From an uncultured Mucispirillum sp. (lineage in GTDB: Bacteria; Chrysiogenota; Deferribacteres; Deferribacterales; Mucispirillaceae), in assembly GCA_944326705.1 (NCBI GenBank), contig CALVEY010000001.1, positions 62,001 to 126,000 on the forward strand: a stretch of DNA of 64,000 nucleotides, given 5' to 3'. The position numbers and the translations under genes were made by a program. Below, piece after piece: positions 7,817-16,229 of this stretch (positions within the stretch are counted from its first letter, which is position 1; every line of letters starts with the position of its first letter). The notes beneath the pieces are model-generated. The model was not told the origin of the DNA. It did not search any database and worked only from the letters and a program-made list of their open reading frames with translations.

Positions 7817-8127
7817 AAAAATATGATTTATCACTTCTTACAGTTGAAGACTTCCCTGAAGGATTTAGAGATGTAGTTGAGGTTATTGGTGTAGAAGCTG
7901 CTTATAAGTTATGTGAAAACTTTGGTGGACAGCCATTTTATGCACCAAAAATAGACAGCCTTGTTAAAAGACTACGTGATGAATCCATTAAGCAGGATTA
8001 CAGAAAAGGCATTTCTATTAATCAATTATGTCAAGATTATAATCTTAGTTTTAACCAAGTAAGAGCTATCTGTAATTTAGCTTATATGCGTCAAGGGTCT
8101 ATTGATGATTATTTAAATAAGAGTTAG
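7813..8127 (+). CDS. Mor-family transcription activator
   Basis: This 104-residue protein fits the Mor/C family: VIGVEAAYKLCENFGGQPFY then APKIDSL form the dimer domain, and RKGISINQLCQDYNLSFNQV is the C-terminal HTH. In Mu, Mor switches on the middle promoter. Here no middle genes follow; the gene runs straight into a terminator and the predicted end of the element. Either the middle/late segment was deleted or Mor acts elsewhere, for example on another resident phage. Confidence 0.85.
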   Translation: MKKYDLSLLTVEDFPEGFRDVVEVIGVEAAYKLCENFGGQPFYAPKIDSLVKRLRDESIKQDYRKGISINQLCQDYNLSFNQVRAICNLAYMRQGSIDDYLNKS

Positions 8128-8163
8128 TGTGGGTGTGATGCATGCCCACACTTTAATTTTTTT
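8127..8163 (+). terminator. Rho-independent terminator after mor
   Basis: Stem GTGTGGG (8127-8133) pairs with CCCACAC (8145-8151) around an 11-base loop, followed by a T-rich run (8152-8163). It begins in the stop codon of mor and ends the whole rightward operon. Confidence 0.85.
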
Positions 8164-8276
8164 GTATAGTAACTGTATAGTCATTGTATAATAAATGCTC
8201 AAAAAATACCCGCTTAAAAAGTTAAAATCGTTTTAAGTTTTTCAAAATTGCATAGTCATTGCACAGTAGTTGCACA
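8158..8276 (-). repeat. Two blocks of 11-bp repeats: predicted transposase-binding right end
   Basis: Reading inward on the minus strand from 8276, three contiguous 11-mers occur: TGTGCAACTAC, TGTGCAATGAC, TATGCAATTTT (8276-8244). After 53 bp come three more: TATACAATGAC, TATACAGTTAC, TATACAAAAAA (8190-8158). The consensus is TRTRCARYKAC. Unit length equals one DNA helical turn, so bound subunits would face the same side. The outermost unit starts with 5'-TG, as expected at Mu-family ends. If the end is at 8276, bases 8277-8281 (GTCCC) would be the target duplication. Confidence 0.7.
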
Positions 8277-9163
8277 GTCCCGCAACATACTTATCTCACT
8301 ATTCCATTATTTTTTATCTCACCCCCTTATATGTATTTATTTGGGGTATAACTTTTGTATCAACAAAAATACTGCTGGTATCCTTTACTCCTGCAGAAAT
8401 TCTTTTTATCAGGTTTTCACTTGGGTTTGCAGCACTATTTATAATATACCCAAAATTTGCACCAGTTTATAATATAAAAAATGAGCTTCTTTTTATCCTT
8501 GCAGGGCTTTTCGGTATATTTTTATACCTTATTCTTGAAAATACTGCTCTTTCATATACTCTTGCTTCAAATGTAGGGCTTTTAGTATCAATTTCCCCTT
8601 TTATTTCTGCCTTATTAGCATATATTTTCTTAAAAGATGAAAAATTAAAACCGCTTTTTTTCATAGGCATATTTTTAGCTTTATGCGGCGTAGCGATGAT
8701 TATATTTAACGGCTCTATTGTGCTTGAACTAAACCCACTAGGCGATATTCTGGCATTACTTGCAGCAGCCTCATGGGCAGTATATTCCCTTTTTGTAAAA
8801 AAAATAAGCTTTTTAAATATCCACCCCATACAGTCTACAAGAAAAATATTCTTTTACGGGCTTATGTTTACTCTGCCTTACTTATTATGGACTGGAATAA
8901 AAGCAGATATGGAATCATTTACAATACCTAAAAATATATTAAACCTTATGTTTTTAGGCTTTGGAGCATCAGCTTTATGTTTTGTTACATGGTCACAGGC
9001 TGTAAGAATTTTAGGAACAGTCAAAACAAGTATTTATATTTATTTTATACCTGTTATGACTGTTATATCTTCAATTATTATATTAGATGAAAGGTTAACT
9101 TTCTATTCTTTTATAGGTATAATACTTATTATTTTAGGGCTTGTTATTTCTGGTAAAAAATAA
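8270..9163 (+). CDS. EamA-type drug/metabolite transporter, 5' end apparently interrupted
   Basis: The frame encodes about ten membrane helices with two EamA repeats, e.g. FIWGITFVSTKILLVSFTPA at the start of repeat 1 and DILALLAAASWAVYSLFVKK opening repeat 2. The family exports metabolites or amino acids; the substrate is unknown. Only a TTG at 8270 opens the frame, with no ribosome site, and it lies inside the repeat array of the mobile element. Normal family members have an ATG a few residues before the first helix. The element therefore probably inserted over the original start, and the gene may be silent. It converges on the zip gene, one base apart. Confidence 0.75.
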   Translation: MHSPATYLSHYSIIFYLTPLYVFIWGITFVSTKILLVSFTPAEILFIRFSLGFAALFIIYPKFAPVYNIKNELLFILAGLFGIFLYLILENTALSYTLASNVGLLVSISPFISALLAYIFLKDEKLKPLFFIGIFLALCGVAMIIFNGSIVLELNPLGDILALLAAASWAVYSLFVKKISFLNIHPIQSTRKIFFYGLMFTLPYLLWTGIKADMESFTIPKNILNLMFLGFGASALCFVTWSQAVRILGTVKTSIYIYFIPVMTVISSIIILDERLTFYSFIGIILIILGLVISGKK

Positions 9164-9164
9164 A

Positions 9165-9959
9165 CTATCCTAATGCTATATCTAAAAATGTCATAAGCAG
9201 AAAACCAGCCATAGAGCCTATTGTTGCTCCGTGAGAATGTTCTTCTGACTGAGATTCTGGTATAAGCTCTTCTACAACAACATATATCATAGCACCTGCT
9301 GCAAATGATAATGTATAAGGAAGAAGATATGTCATATTCATAGCAAAATAAGCACCAAGCACAGCTGCAACAGGCTCTACTGCACCTGAAAGCTGACCTA
9401 TCATAAAACTTTTTCTGCGGGAAAAACCTTCTTTTCTTAATGGTATAGAAACAGCTGCTCCTTCTGGCAGATTTTGTATACCTATACCTAAAGCCACAAC
9501 TATTGCTGCAGCAAGAGTTACACCTTCGTTTGCCATAGCACCAAAAGCAACACCCACAGCAAAACCTTCTGGAATATTATGCAGAGTAATGGCAAAAACT
9601 AAAAGTATACTTTTTCTTAAATTAGAAGGCATACCTTCAGGACTGCCGTCTTTTGAATTAGGGTGTAAATGTGGCAGCACTTTATCCATAACCATAAGAA
9701 GTGCTCCACCTGCTGCAAATCCAACAATTACAGGCAGCCACTCAACCATACCAGCCTGCTGTGCTATTTCTGTAGCAGGAAGTAAAAGCGACCAAAATGA
9801 TGCAGCCACCATAACCCCTGCAGCAAAACCAAGCATAATATTTAATATGTATTTATTTATCTCTTTAAATAAAAATACTAATGCAGCACCAGCAGAAGTC
9901 ATTGCCCATGTAAAAAGTCCTGCCATAAGTGCTAATAATAAAGGGTTTAATGTATCCAT
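9165..9959 (-). CDS. ZIP-family divalent metal transporter
   Basis: This 264-residue protein with eight predicted membrane helices has the two ZIP metal-site motifs, HNIPEG and NLPEG (in helices IV and V), and a His-bearing loop (PHLHPNSKDG). Members such as ZupT and GufA import zinc and other divalent cations across the inner membrane. It is last in a leftward run carB-yeiH-zip, with 21 bp between it and yeiH. No metal regulatory site is obvious upstream. The cation is not deducible from sequence alone. Confidence 0.88.
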   Translation of the reverse strand: MDTLNPLLLALMAGLFTWAMTSAGAALVFLFKEINKYILNIMLGFAAGVMVAASFWSLLLPATEIAQQAGMVEWLPVIVGFAAGGALLMVMDKVLPHLHPNSKDGSPEGMPSNLRKSILLVFAITLHNIPEGFAVGVAFGAMANEGVTLAAAIVVALGIGIQNLPEGAAVSIPLRKEGFSRRKSFMIGQLSGAVEPVAAVLGAYFAMNMTYLLPYTLSFAAGAMIYVVVEELIPESQSEEHSHGATIGSMAGFLLMTFLDIALG

Positions 9960-9980
9960 AATAAAACCAGCTTATCTACC

Positions 9981-10934
9981 TTATTGTAATATTTCAGGGG
10001 ATATATACCATATACCCATAGAAATAGCTGCAAGGGATACTATTGTTATAATTATCCATAAAATAACAGATACAAGCAGAGAACGAATACCAACTTTTCT
10101 TAATTCTTCCATAGTAAGCCCTGCACCAACTAAAAATAATGTACCTGTCATTAAATGCTTGCCTGCTGTAGATAATGAATGCCATACATCATTACCTGCA
10201 GGAAAAAGTGTAGTAATAAGCCCTGCTGTTAAAAAGCCTATTAAAAACCATTGAAAAGGCGGCTTAGTTTCTGATTTATTAAATTTTGCTGCACCAAAAG
10301 CCAGTGGGAATATCCATAATGCTCTTGTTAATTTAACTGTAATAGCAATACCTGCAGCAACTGCACCATACTGAGCAGCAGCACCAACAACACTTGATGT
10401 ATCATGGATAGCTATTGCAGCCCATAAACCAAAAGATGCCTCATCCATACCTAAAAGATGACCAAGTGGCGGGAATATTATAAGACCAAGTGCATTTAAT
10501 AAAAATACTACAGCCATTGCAACTGCAGTTTGACCTTGAGTTGCATTTATTGCTGGAGCCATAGCTGCAATAGCACTACCGCCGCATATTGCAGTTCCGC
10601 TTGTTAATAATATAGAAAGATTTCTTTCAATTTGAAAAAATCTGCCAAGCAGAAGCCCTGCAATCATTGTAATAGCAATACTTGTAAAAGTAATGCCAAT
10701 AGAAGCAAAGCCTACTTTTAATATAACACCTATCTGCATACCAAAGCCAAGCAGTATAACAGATGTCTGTAATAACTGTTTAGATATTTTACCAGTAACA
10801 CTTTTTATAGGGTTACCAAAAACTAATGCAATTGCAATACCTATAACAAGACCAATAGCTGGAAAATCTGTTGTTATAGATAATATTAATGCAGCTGCAA
10901 ACCAAAATGTTTTATAAGATAAGATTTTTTGCAT
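9981..10934 (-). CDS. YeiH-family putative transporter (UPF0324)
   Basis: This 317-residue, roughly ten-helix membrane protein has the UPF0324/YeiH hallmarks: LLTSGTAICGGSAIAAMAPA and IAIHDTSSVVGAAAQYG. The family is annotated as putative sulfate exporter, with little direct proof. It starts two bases after the carB stop, with AAAGGGA ahead of the ATG, so it is co-transcribed with carB. No functional link between the two is obvious. Confidence 0.85.
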   Translation of the reverse strand: MQKILSYKTFWFAAALILSITTDFPAIGLVIGIAIALVFGNPIKSVTGKISKQLLQTSVILLGFGMQIGVILKVGFASIGITFTSIAITMIAGLLLGRFFQIERNLSILLTSGTAICGGSAIAAMAPAINATQGQTAVAMAVVFLLNALGLIIFPPLGHLLGMDEASFGLWAAIAIHDTSSVVGAAAQYGAVAAGIAITVKLTRALWIFPLAFGAAKFNKSETKPPFQWFLIGFLTAGLITTLFPAGNDVWHSLSTAGKHLMTGTLFLVGAGLTMEELRKVGIRSLLVSVILWIIITIVSLAAISMGIWYISPEILQ

Positions 10935-10936
10935 AA

Positions 10937-13900
10937 TTATCCCTTTTTATTAATTTCCTGCAGACTTCTTAATCTGCTTACAGCATTCTGTGCCGCTTTT
11001 ATACCACTTGCAGCAGCAATAGCTGCATCTATTGTAGTTACATAAGGAATACCATGTTTTACAGCACTTTTTCTAATTAATGCACCATCGCTTTTTAATG
11101 ATTTGCTTCCTGGAGTATCAATAATTAAATTAAGCTCACCATTTATGATTAAATCTGTAATATTTGGCCTGCCCTCGCTTTCTTTAAATATGAATTCTGA
11201 TTTAATATTATTTTCCTGTAAAAATGTATGTGTTCCCCTTGTAGCTACAATTTTAAATCCTGTTTCTTCTAAAATTTTAGCAGTTTCTAAAAGCTTGTCA
11301 TCTTTTTTATCACAGGAAAGCAGCACAGTTCCTTTTAAAGGCATACAAAGCCCTGCAGATTCTTCTGCTTTATAATAAGCATAATCAAAAGTATCTGCTA
11401 TACCCATAACTTCGCCAGTTGATTTCATTTCAGGCCCTAAAACTGGGTCGGTATTTGGGAATTTATTAAACGGCAGCACAGCCTGTTTTACAGCATAAAA
11501 ATCAAATGCTGGTTTTTTCAGGTTAAAAGATGAAAGGCTTCTGCCTTCCATTAATAATGTTGCAATTTTAGCCATTGGAATACCTGTTACTTTTGAAACA
11601 ATAGGCACAGTTCTTGAGGCTCTAGGGTTTGCTTCAAGCACATATATAATATTATTTTCAACAGCAAACTGCACATTGATTAAACCAACAACACCAAGTT
11701 CAACAGCTATTTTTTTCATATAGCTTTCTATAATTTCCTGCTGTTTTTCTGTAAGGCGCACTGGTGGAATAACACATGCAGAATCGCCAGAGTGAACGCC
11801 TGCAAGCTCAATATGCTCCATAATAGCAGGCACAAATGCTTCTTTGCCGTCACAAAGTGCATCTGCTTCACATTCAAGAGCATTATTTAAAAATCTGTCT
11901 ATAAGAAGGGGCTTACTGCTGCTTACTTCAATATCCTGCGCTAAATATTCTTTTAACTCGCTTTCGTTATGAATGATAGCCATACCTCTGCCACCAAGCA
12001 CATAAGATGGACGGATAATTACAGGGTAGCCTATTTTTGCAGCAGCACTTTCTGTTTGTGATATATCTGTTACAGTGTCAGCTTCTGGCATTTTAATATT
12101 TAACTTATCCATAAGTCTTGCAAAAAGCTCTCTGTCTTCAACAGATGCAATAACTTCTGGTTTAGTGCCAAGCATATTAACGCCTGCTGATTCAAGTTTT
12201 TTTGCAATATTTAATGGAGTCTGACCGCCAAACTGCACAATAGCACCAACTGGTTTTTCATAGTTATATATTTCTATAACATCTTCTACTGTTAACGGCT
12301 CAAAATAAAGCCTGTCTGATGTGTCATAATCAGTAGATACAGTTTCTGGGTTGCAGTTTACAATAATAGTTTCATAGCCTGCCTCTTTCATAGCAAATGC
12401 AGCATGAACTGAGCAGTAATCAAACTCTATACCCTGACCAATTCTATTTGGACCGCTTCCAAGTACCATAACTTTCTTTTTATCATTTGATGCAGGCTCA
12501 GATGATACATCATCTCTATTATATGTAGAATAATAGTAACATGCACTTGAAAAGCCTGTTTTTTCATTTTTTGGAACACCTGATACTCCGATAGGTAAAA
12601 ATACAGGTCTAATACCCATATCGTGACGGCGTTCTCTAACTGTTTTTTCTTTAGTTTTTAAAAGGTCTGCAATATATTTATCAGAAAATCCATATTTTTT
12701 AGCTCTATATAACACATTATCAGGCAGAGAAACAATAGTATAAGATGAAATTTTATTTTCCATATCAACTATTTCCTGCATTTCTTCAAGGAAATAATGC
12801 TTGATTTTTGTAATATTATGCAGCTCTTCTATAGTCATGCCTTTTTTCATAGCTTCATACATTATCCACTGCCTTTGGCTTGATGGACGATATAAAAGAT
12901 TTCTTAATTCATCTAAGCTTTTTTCTTTATATTCTTTTAAGTTGCCTAAACCAAACCTGCCGTTTTCAAGAGAACGGATAGCTTTTAAAAATGCTTCTTT
13001 ATAAGTAGAGCCTATACTCATTACTTCGCCCACTGCTTTCATCTGAGTACCAAGCACATCTTCTTCCTGTGGGAATTTTTCAAATGCCCAGCGTGCAAAT
13101 TTTATAACTACATAGTCGCCATTAGGTTTATATTTATCAAGTGTGCCAAATTTATAGTGTGGTATTTCATCAAGAGTAAGCCCTGCTGCAAGTTTTGCAG
13201 AAATATAAGCAATAGGAAAACCTGTAGCTTTTGAAGCAAGAGCAGAAGAACGGGAAGTTCTTGGGTTAATTTCAATGATTACAATCCTGCCGGTTTTTGG
13301 GTCATGAGCAAACTGCACATTTGTGCCGCCTGTAACACCTACATTATGAGCAATATCCCAGGCGTGTTTTTGCAGACGCTGCTGCACTTCTTCGCTGATT
13401 GTAAGCATCGGTGCTGCGCAAAAGCTGTCCCCAGTATGTACACCCATTGGGTCAATATTTTCAATAAAGCATACTGTAATAATCTGCCCCTTACTGTCCC
13501 TTACAATTTCAAGCTCAAGTTCTTCCCAGCCTGCAACACTTTCCTCAATTAATACTTGATTAATCATAGATGCTGCAATACCATTAGATGCAACTTTTCT
13601 TAATTCTGTAGCATTATATACTAATCCGCCACCTGTTCCGCCAAGAGTATAAGCTGGGCGGACAACCACAGGATAGCCTAAGTCATTTGCAATTTTTTCT
13701 GCTTCTTCAACAGTGTATGCAGGAATACTTTTAGGCATATCAACGCCTATTTTTTCCATAGTTTCTTTAAAAATAATCCTGTCTTCACCACGCTCTATTG
13801 CTTCTAAGTTAATACCGATAACTTCCACATTATATTTATCTAAAATACCAGCTTTAGAAAGTTCCATTGTTAAGTTTAAGCCTGTCTGCCCGCCAAGGCT

Positions 13901-14164
13901 TGGAAGAAGAGAATCTGGTCTTTCTTTTTCAATAATTGCTTCAAGCCTTTTTACATTTAAAGGCTCTATATAAGTAATATCAGCAGTATCTGGGTCTGTC
14001 ATAATAGTAGCAGGGTTTGAGTTGACAAGCACTACTTCATAACCTAATTCTTTTAATGCTTTACAAGCCTGAGTACCAGAATAGTCAAACTCGCAGGCCT
14101 GACCTATTACAATAGAACCTGAGCCAATAATTAATACTTTTTTAATGTCTTCCCTTTTAGGCAT
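10937..14164 (-). CDS. carB: Carbamoyl-phosphate synthase large subunit
   Basis: This 1075-residue protein makes carbamoyl phosphate from ammonia, bicarbonate and two ATP, for pyrimidine and arginine synthesis. It has the full duplicated layout: ATP-grasp halves beginning KVLIIGSGSIVIGQACEFDY and KVMVLGSGPNRIGQGIEFDY, ADP/ATP-site motifs, an oligomerisation region in the middle, and a C-terminal MGS-like regulatory domain from about residue 940. Length is normal for the family (about 1070). The partner carA (glutaminase subunit) is not adjacent. Start ATG 14164 has TTGGAGC upstream and a promoter at 14198-14226. Confidence 0.97.
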   Translation of the reverse strand: MPKREDIKKVLIIGSGSIVIGQACEFDYSGTQACKALKELGYEVVLVNSNPATIMTDPDTADITYIEPLNVKRLEAIIEKERPDSLLPSLGGQTGLNLTMELSKAGILDKYNVEVIGINLEAIERGEDRIIFKETMEKIGVDMPKSIPAYTVEEAEKIANDLGYPVVVRPAYTLGGTGGGLVYNATELRKVASNGIAASMINQVLIEESVAGWEELELEIVRDSKGQIITVCFIENIDPMGVHTGDSFCAAPMLTISEEVQQRLQKHAWDIAHNVGVTGGTNVQFAHDPKTGRIVIIEINPRTSRSSALASKATGFPIAYISAKLAAGLTLDEIPHYKFGTLDKYKPNGDYVVIKFARWAFEKFPQEEDVLGTQMKAVGEVMSIGSTYKEAFLKAIRSLENGRFGLGNLKEYKEKSLDELRNLLYRPSSQRQWIMYEAMKKGMTIEELHNITKIKHYFLEEMQEIVDMENKISSYTIVSLPDNVLYRAKKYGFSDKYIADLLKTKEKTVRERRHDMGIRPVFLPIGVSGVPKNEKTGFSSACYYYSTYNRDDVSSEPASNDKKKVMVLGSGPNRIGQGIEFDYCSVHAAFAMKEAGYETIIVNCNPETVSTDYDTSDRLYFEPLTVEDVIEIYNYEKPVGAIVQFGGQTPLNIAKKLESAGVNMLGTKPEVIASVEDRELFARLMDKLNIKMPEADTVTDISQTESAAAKIGYPVIIRPSYVLGGRGMAIIHNESELKEYLAQDIEVSSSKPLLIDRFLNNALECEADALCDGKEAFVPAIMEHIELAGVHSGDSACVIPPVRLTEKQQEIIESYMKKIAVELGVVGLINVQFAVENNIIYVLEANPRASRTVPIVSKVTGIPMAKIATLLMEGRSLSSFNLKKPAFDFYAVKQAVLPFNKFPNTDPVLGPEMKSTGEVMGIADTFDYAYYKAEESAGLCMPLKGTVLLSCDKKDDKLLETAKILEETGFKIVATRGTHTFLQENNIKSEFIFKESEGRPNITDLIINGELNLIIDTPGSKSLKSDGALIRKSAVKHGIPYVTTIDAAIAAASGIKAAQNAVSRLRSLQEINKKG

Positions 14165-14197
14165 ACTTAAGCTCCAATATTTTATTTTAAATAAGAT

Positions 14198-14226
14198 ATT
14201 TTACTATTTTGCTGTATTTTTGTAAA
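14198..14226 (-). promoter_or_regulatory. Probable sigma-70 promoter of carB
   Basis: On the minus strand TTTACA (14226-14221) and TAAAAT (14203-14198) are 17 bp apart, 34 bases before the carB start. No attenuator hairpin or arginine/pyrimidine box was recognised in the leader. Confidence 0.55.
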
Positions 14227-14337
14227 GTAATATTATAAAACAACAGGTATACTTTTGTGATAACCTGTAAAAAGTATTATTATATAAGGCTTTTAGCATA
14301 GTGTGATAAAAAAGTTTAATTTTTTTAAAAAAAGTGC

Positions 14338-14366
14338 TTGACTAAAAATAAAATATATGGTTATAT
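14338..14366 (+). promoter_or_regulatory. Promoter of tRNA-Phe
   Basis: TTGACT (14338-14343) and TTATAT (14361-14366) are separated by 17 bp and end 26 bases before the mature tRNA. Confidence 0.65.
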
Positions 14367-14392
14367 TCTCAAACCTGATAAGAACAGGTGAT

Positions 14393-14468
<76 letters not shown>

Positions 14469-14698
14469 TTCCTTTAATAGTCCTTTTTAAATCTCTAATT
14501 ATTTTCCAAAAACTTGAATTTAATAAATTTGCTGTCACCTCTATCATTTTGTGTTTTTCTATATATTTTAAATATTTTTTATTCATTAACATATCATACC
14601 ACTCTTCTGGTACAGGATAACTTGTTAATTTTAAAAACTTTTCTGCTTTCTCATAACTTAATTTATCAAATTCATATAAATTGATACAAGGATTTATT
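14469..14698 (-). pseudogene. 5'-truncated gene fragment abutting tRNA-Phe
   Basis: The minus strand is open for about 75 codons with natural-looking composition (KLSYEKAEKFLKLTSYPVPE, then EWYDMLMNKKYLKYIEKHKM). It has no start codon before an in-frame stop near 14707, and it runs into the 3' end of the tRNA. I do not recognise the family. It looks like the remains of a gene brought in or cut at the tRNA, a common integration point. The antisense tRNA part of the frame is not real protein. Confidence 0.45.
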
Positions 14699-14879
14699 TT
14701 AATTTACCAACAATAAATACTCTACTGTATGGTATAATAATCACTTATATAAATTAATAGAGAATTTTTGACTTTTATAATCCTTTTACATTTTTATATA
14801 TTTATTTGATGCTATACTAAAGTACAATAAAAACAAATGAATAATAATTTAAATATAAATTTATCTTATAATAAAAATG

Positions 14880-14960
14880 CCTCCGGCTGGCTTAAAGTGC
14901 TGCTAAACAAAAACAGCCGGAGGACTTATGATAGGAAAAATAGGAAAGCTCTCACCTTCC
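14880..14960 (-). ncRNA. Covarying stem-loop element, copy I
   Basis: CCTCCGGCTG (14880-14889) pairs with CAGCCGGAGG (14914-14923), a perfect 10-bp stem. A second small hairpin lies at 14943-14960. On the minus strand the long stem is followed by CATTTTTATTAT, so it could end transcription coming from the right. Copies II (15076) and III (29136) have different bases but the same pairing, which points to selection on structure. Whether it is a terminator, a small RNA, or a 3' end element is unknown. Confidence 0.55.
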
Positions 14961-15075
14961 ATTTTGTAGAATACATTTAATATCTTTTTTATCTCTTTTT
15001 ATACTAGACTAAAATGTTATAATAATATAATATAAACAAATTAATAAGTTTAATTAATTTTATATATAAACCCTG

Positions 15076-15155
15076 CCTCCAGCTAACTAAAGTGCTGCTG
15101 AACAAAATTAGCTGGAGGACTTACGATAGGAAAAATAGGAAAGCTCTCACTTTCC
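15076..15155 (-). ncRNA. Covarying stem-loop element, copy II
   Basis: CCTCCAGCTAA (15076-15086) pairs with TTAGCTGGAGG (15108-15118). Compared with copy I, the changes on one arm are matched on the other. The second hairpin GGAAAG-CTCTCA-CTTTCC lies at 15138-15155. It is about 30 bases downstream of a T6SS-type promoter (15189-15218, minus strand), so the transcript should begin just before it. No gene with a good ribosome site lies between promoter and stem. Confidence 0.55.
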
Positions 15156-15188
15156 ATTCCTTTTACATATAGATTAATTTGTTGATTT

Positions 15189-15305
15189 AACATAGCACAA
15201 TAAAGAATATTTTGTCAACAACTTTATTTCATAAATTAAAAATTTATTTTTTTCAACAAAAGATTGTAAAAATACACAAATAGTTAAAACATAGTTGTAT
15301 ACTAT
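15189..15305 (-). promoter_or_regulatory. T6SS-type promoter, copy 1 (no protein gene downstream)
   Basis: On the minus strand TTGACA (15218-15213), an 18-bp spacer and TATGTT (15194-15189) match the hcp and vgrG promoters, including flanking TTGTTGACAAA and AATCAACAAA arms. A palindromic box ATAGTTGTATACTAT lies at 15291-15305, 73 bp upstream of the -35. That is about two helical turns further out than in the other two copies. Downstream are only the two stem-loop elements. Confidence 0.65.
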
Positions 15306-15366
15306 AACAAGCCTTGTTAAAATAATATAAATATCTAATATAAAAGAGTTTTCTATAAGTATATTA

Positions 15367-16227
15367 TTATTCATCCTGCTGTATTTTAAGTTTATTTTCT
15401 AAATAAGTTGATATTTCTAAATTATTTTTATACAAAATAAAATAATTGCTGAAATAAAAAAGCAAAATAATCATTACTGGAACAATTACAAATGTTAATT
15501 TTTTCAACATATAGCCATATCTGCTCCAAAAGGTTTCTTTTGTATTATCTGTATATGCCATTTCAAAAGCAGTTGTTTCATCAGAATTTAATGTTGGTGC
15601 AACTGCAGAAGCTATATTTTCCATTAATAAATAAAGTTTCTGCTCACATTCTTCCTCCACTGAAAATTTACCCTGATAACCTAATATTAAACATACATAT
15701 ATAAACTCAAGCATATCCCTGTGTTTTGCAGGGTTTTCAAGCCATTTATCCATTATCCCAAAAAACTTGTTGCCGCCAGAAGGCTCTTTAAAAAAACGGA
15801 TAGATAAACTGCTGCTTGAATAAAAGCTATCCATAAATGACGGATTTCTCATAACCATTTCATCTATAAATACACACAAACAATACCTAAACCTTGTAAT
15901 ATCCTGCTCATCATATTTATTAAGAGTAGAAAGTTTTGCAGATATTGATAATATATCATTTATAAAATTAGTTCTAAATTCTGTTATTTCTGTTTCTACA
16001 TAATTGATGCTTTCTGATATACTTTTAGCAAGCAAAAGCAGACTCATAGAATTATTTACAACTGGATTTAATTCAAGACCTGTAAAACTTAATGTCTGGA
16101 ATACTGCATCTGCCTTTATATGAGAATTGCCGTCATATTTTATATCTTCAGATTTTTCTTCTGACTTTTTTTTATTTTCTTTATCTATTGTTTCTATATT
16201 TTCCCTTTTAGTTTCATTATCACTCAT
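15367..16227 (-). CDS. tssL: T6SS membrane-complex protein TssL (DotU/IcmH family)
   Basis: This 286-residue inner-membrane protein of the TssJLM trans-envelope complex has a charged N-terminal tail (1-45) and then the cytoplasmic DotU helical domain (about 50-235) with RYCLCVFIDEMVM and the conserved ILGYQGKF. One membrane helix (about 248-268, LTFVIVPVMIILLFYFSNYF) precedes a short periplasmic tail. There is no OmpA-like peptidoglycan-binding domain. It is the last gene of the leftward operon, two bases after tssK. Confidence 0.9.
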   Translation of the reverse strand: MSDNETKRENIETIDKENKKKSEEKSEDIKYDGNSHIKADAVFQTLSFTGLELNPVVNNSMSLLLLAKSISESINYVETEITEFRTNFINDILSISAKLSTLNKYDEQDITRFRYCLCVFIDEMVMRNPSFMDSFYSSSSLSIRFFKEPSGGNKFFGIMDKWLENPAKHRDMLEFIYVCLILGYQGKFSVEEECEQKLYLLMENIASAVAPTLNSDETTAFEMAYTDNTKETFWSRYGYMLKKLTFVIVPVMIILLFYFSNYFILYKNNLEISTYLENKLKIQQDE

Positions 16228-16229
16228 AA

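Larger units (their letters stand above)
1..8276 (+). mobile_element. Mu-like transposable element, early region and predicted right end (left end outside window)
   Basis: Gene order matches the early region of Mu-family phages: divergent repressor, Ner-like regulator, DDE transposase (A), AAA+ ATPase (B), Gam-like, GemA and Mor. A terminator and a repeat array follow Mor directly, then chromosomal transporter genes. The right end is placed at 8276, where the minus strand begins 5'-TGTGCAACTAC, the TG start typical of this transposase class. Nothing in the window encodes lysis, portal, capsid or tail proteins. The element is therefore either a deleted prophage or a compact mobile element using only the transposition module. 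The left end lies beyond base 1. That it is Mu-derived is well supported; the exact right end and the intact status are inference. Confidence 0.8.
14810..15175 (-). repeat. Tandem duplication (~196 bp period) carrying the stem-loop element
   Basis: Two similar units each have an AT-rich lead (TATACTA, then AACAAAT.AATAA), the long stem-loop, and the shared block GATAGGAAAAATAGGAAAGC. Corresponding positions are 196 bp apart (14880 and 15076). Outside the stem the flank right of each element is almost identical; within the stem the two copies differ by paired changes. Confidence 0.7.

Noticed and set aside
8158-8276. Regular repeats that could be read as a small CRISPR array
   Set aside because: Units are 11 bp, contiguous and degenerate, with no spacers of constant length and no cas genes. 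Position at the edge of a Mu-like element fits transposase sites.
9589-10254. A 221-residue plus-strand frame
   Set aside because: It is antisense to the ZIP and YeiH genes, which have clear family motifs; no ribosome site.
10937-14164. A carA gene expected next to carB
   Set aside because: No glutaminase-type subunit is found on either side; yeiH and the tRNA region flank carB, so carA must be elsewhere.
14870-15160. Stem-loops as integron attC sites
   Set aside because: No core-site inverted pairs of the RYYYAAC/GTTRRRY type, no integrase and no cassettes between the copies.
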